DNA from: Pempheris klunzingeri
Lineage: Eukaryota; Chordata; Actinopteri; Acropomatiformes; Pempheridae
Direction: 5' to 3'
Length of the DNA: 64,000 nucleotides
NCBI RefSeq assembly: GCF_042242105.1
Contig: NC_092024.1
Coordinates: forward strand, 3,543,501 to 3,607,500
Each line of letters begins with the position of its first letter. Position 1 is the stretch's first letter. The notes beneath the pieces are model-generated. The model had not been told where the DNA came from. It saw only the letters and a program-made list of their open reading frames with translations, and made no database searches. The position numbers and the translations under genes are program-made. Positions 63,177 through 64,000 of the stretch are shown here, one piece after another.

Positions 63177-63872
63177 CAGGGGCGTAGCACCAAATTCTGG
63201 GCCCTGTACACTCTCAGTGTCAGTGGGCCCCATCGCAGTGGAGCCTATTACTATGACAACTAAAGATAAAGAGAAAAAATAATCTAAAAATACAAAAATC
63301 AGATATTGATTTATAATGTGTCAAGTGTTGTGATGGTTTCTCTCTCTGTCTCCCTCTCGCTACTCTCTGTCTCTCTCTCTCTCTCCCTCACAAACCAACA
63401 TACCAACGTAAGTTAATTGGACTTTGCACAACAAGCAAACTCGGTTCATCTTTGGGAAAGAAAGCAGTCAACAGCTGCCACTGCCTCCCCTCATTCTGCC
63501 TTCTTTCCTCTTCTGATACCCCGACTTGTGCTTCTTGGGCAGCATGATGTCCCAGGTCATTCAATCTGGGCTCACTGACGTTACACTTGTCGCCGGTCGC
63601 TGTCGGGCAGACTAAACCATTTTGCGCCTCCAAGAAGGGGCCCCCAGAATGTCCAATATGTTGGGAGGACTTTGACATAAAGTTCATTCTCTCAGTTGAT
63701 GTTATCAATATATTTTAAATAAATTATGACACCAATTAATTGGAGGGCCCAATTCATTCAAAATGAAAACATCACAAAAAATATATAAATATATCAGGAT
63801 TTTCATGGGCCCCTCTCCCTACTCGGGCCCTGGGTAGTCAGGTCCACTTTTCCCCCCACTACCACGCCCATG
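63177..63872. mobile_element. Complete non-autonomous hAT-type element with 8-bp target duplication
   Basis: The left end is CAGGGGCGTAG and the right end, reverse complemented, is CATGGGCGTGG: short imperfect inverted repeats with the CA...TG ends of hAT elements. The element is flanked by identical 8-mers ACCATAAT (63169-63176 and 63873-63880), the expected duplication size. GGGCCC-rich stretches lie inside both ends. The 696-bp interior has only one open frame of about 106 codons on the minus strand, without transposase features. Confidence 0.85.
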
Positions 63873-63880
63873 ACCATAAT

Positions 63881-64000
63881 GCTTGCCATATTTGTTTTTG
63901 AGGCAACAGTTTAATCACCTTTGACACATAGGTCTTAGTCTCAGTATTCGTTCTCCCTCTGTTCACCAAAACCTTTCTGCTGTCCCTTTCCTGGCAGAAC
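63881..64000. other. Window end, nothing recognised
   Basis: Short remaining sequence without a gene or repeat I can support. Confidence 0.4.

Overview
The window looks like nuclear DNA from a ray-finned fish, probably a spiny-rayed teleost. It has compact multi-exon genes with GT-AG introns, many CA/TG microsatellites, Tc1/mariner-like and hAT-like DNA transposon remnants, and interspersed repeats of a type common in teleosts. Five protein-coding genes can be reconstructed exon by exon with consistent reading frames. No bacterial features, rRNA, tRNA or CRISPR array was found.

Left block (2.4-25.1 kb): nol10 (minus strand, 21 coding exons, 726 aa), atp6v1c2 (plus, 12 coding exons, 377 aa) and the intronless potassium-channel subunit gene kcnf1 (plus, 439 aa). 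nol10 and atp6v1c2 are head to head and share a short intergenic promoter region. The same three genes lie together on human 2p25, which supports the ATP6V1C2 assignment. There is no room here for PDIA6, which lies between ATP6V1C2 and KCNF1 in human.

Middle block (25.1-45.5 kb): about 20 kb without a supportable gene. It holds microsatellites, several interspersed repeats, a DNA transposon of about 850 bp with inverted ends, and a 33-copy, 26-bp minisatellite (36.09-36.94 kb) made of ordered unit variants.

Right block (45.5-61.3 kb): mocs1 (plus, 10 or 11 exons), which makes the first enzymes of molybdenum cofactor synthesis, and cfap100 (plus, 14 coding exons), a ciliary coiled-coil protein. 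mocs1 keeps the bicistronic layout known from mammals. One 5' splice site ends the MOCS1A frame on its Gly-Gly tail. Another, placed just before the stop codon, would fuse MOCS1A in frame to MOCS1B. cfap100 has a full-consensus RFX X-box upstream, as expected for a ciliary gene. The last 2.7 kb is repeat-rich and ends with a complete non-autonomous hAT element flanked by an 8-bp target duplication.

The genes have unrelated jobs: ribosome biogenesis, proton pumping, potassium-channel modulation, cofactor synthesis and ciliary motility. I see no operon-like cooperation and no convincing new biological system. The most interesting signals are the mocs1 splice and start architecture, the cfap100 X-box, repeats placed at splice sites, an intron almost wholly made of a transposon, and the ordered minisatellite.
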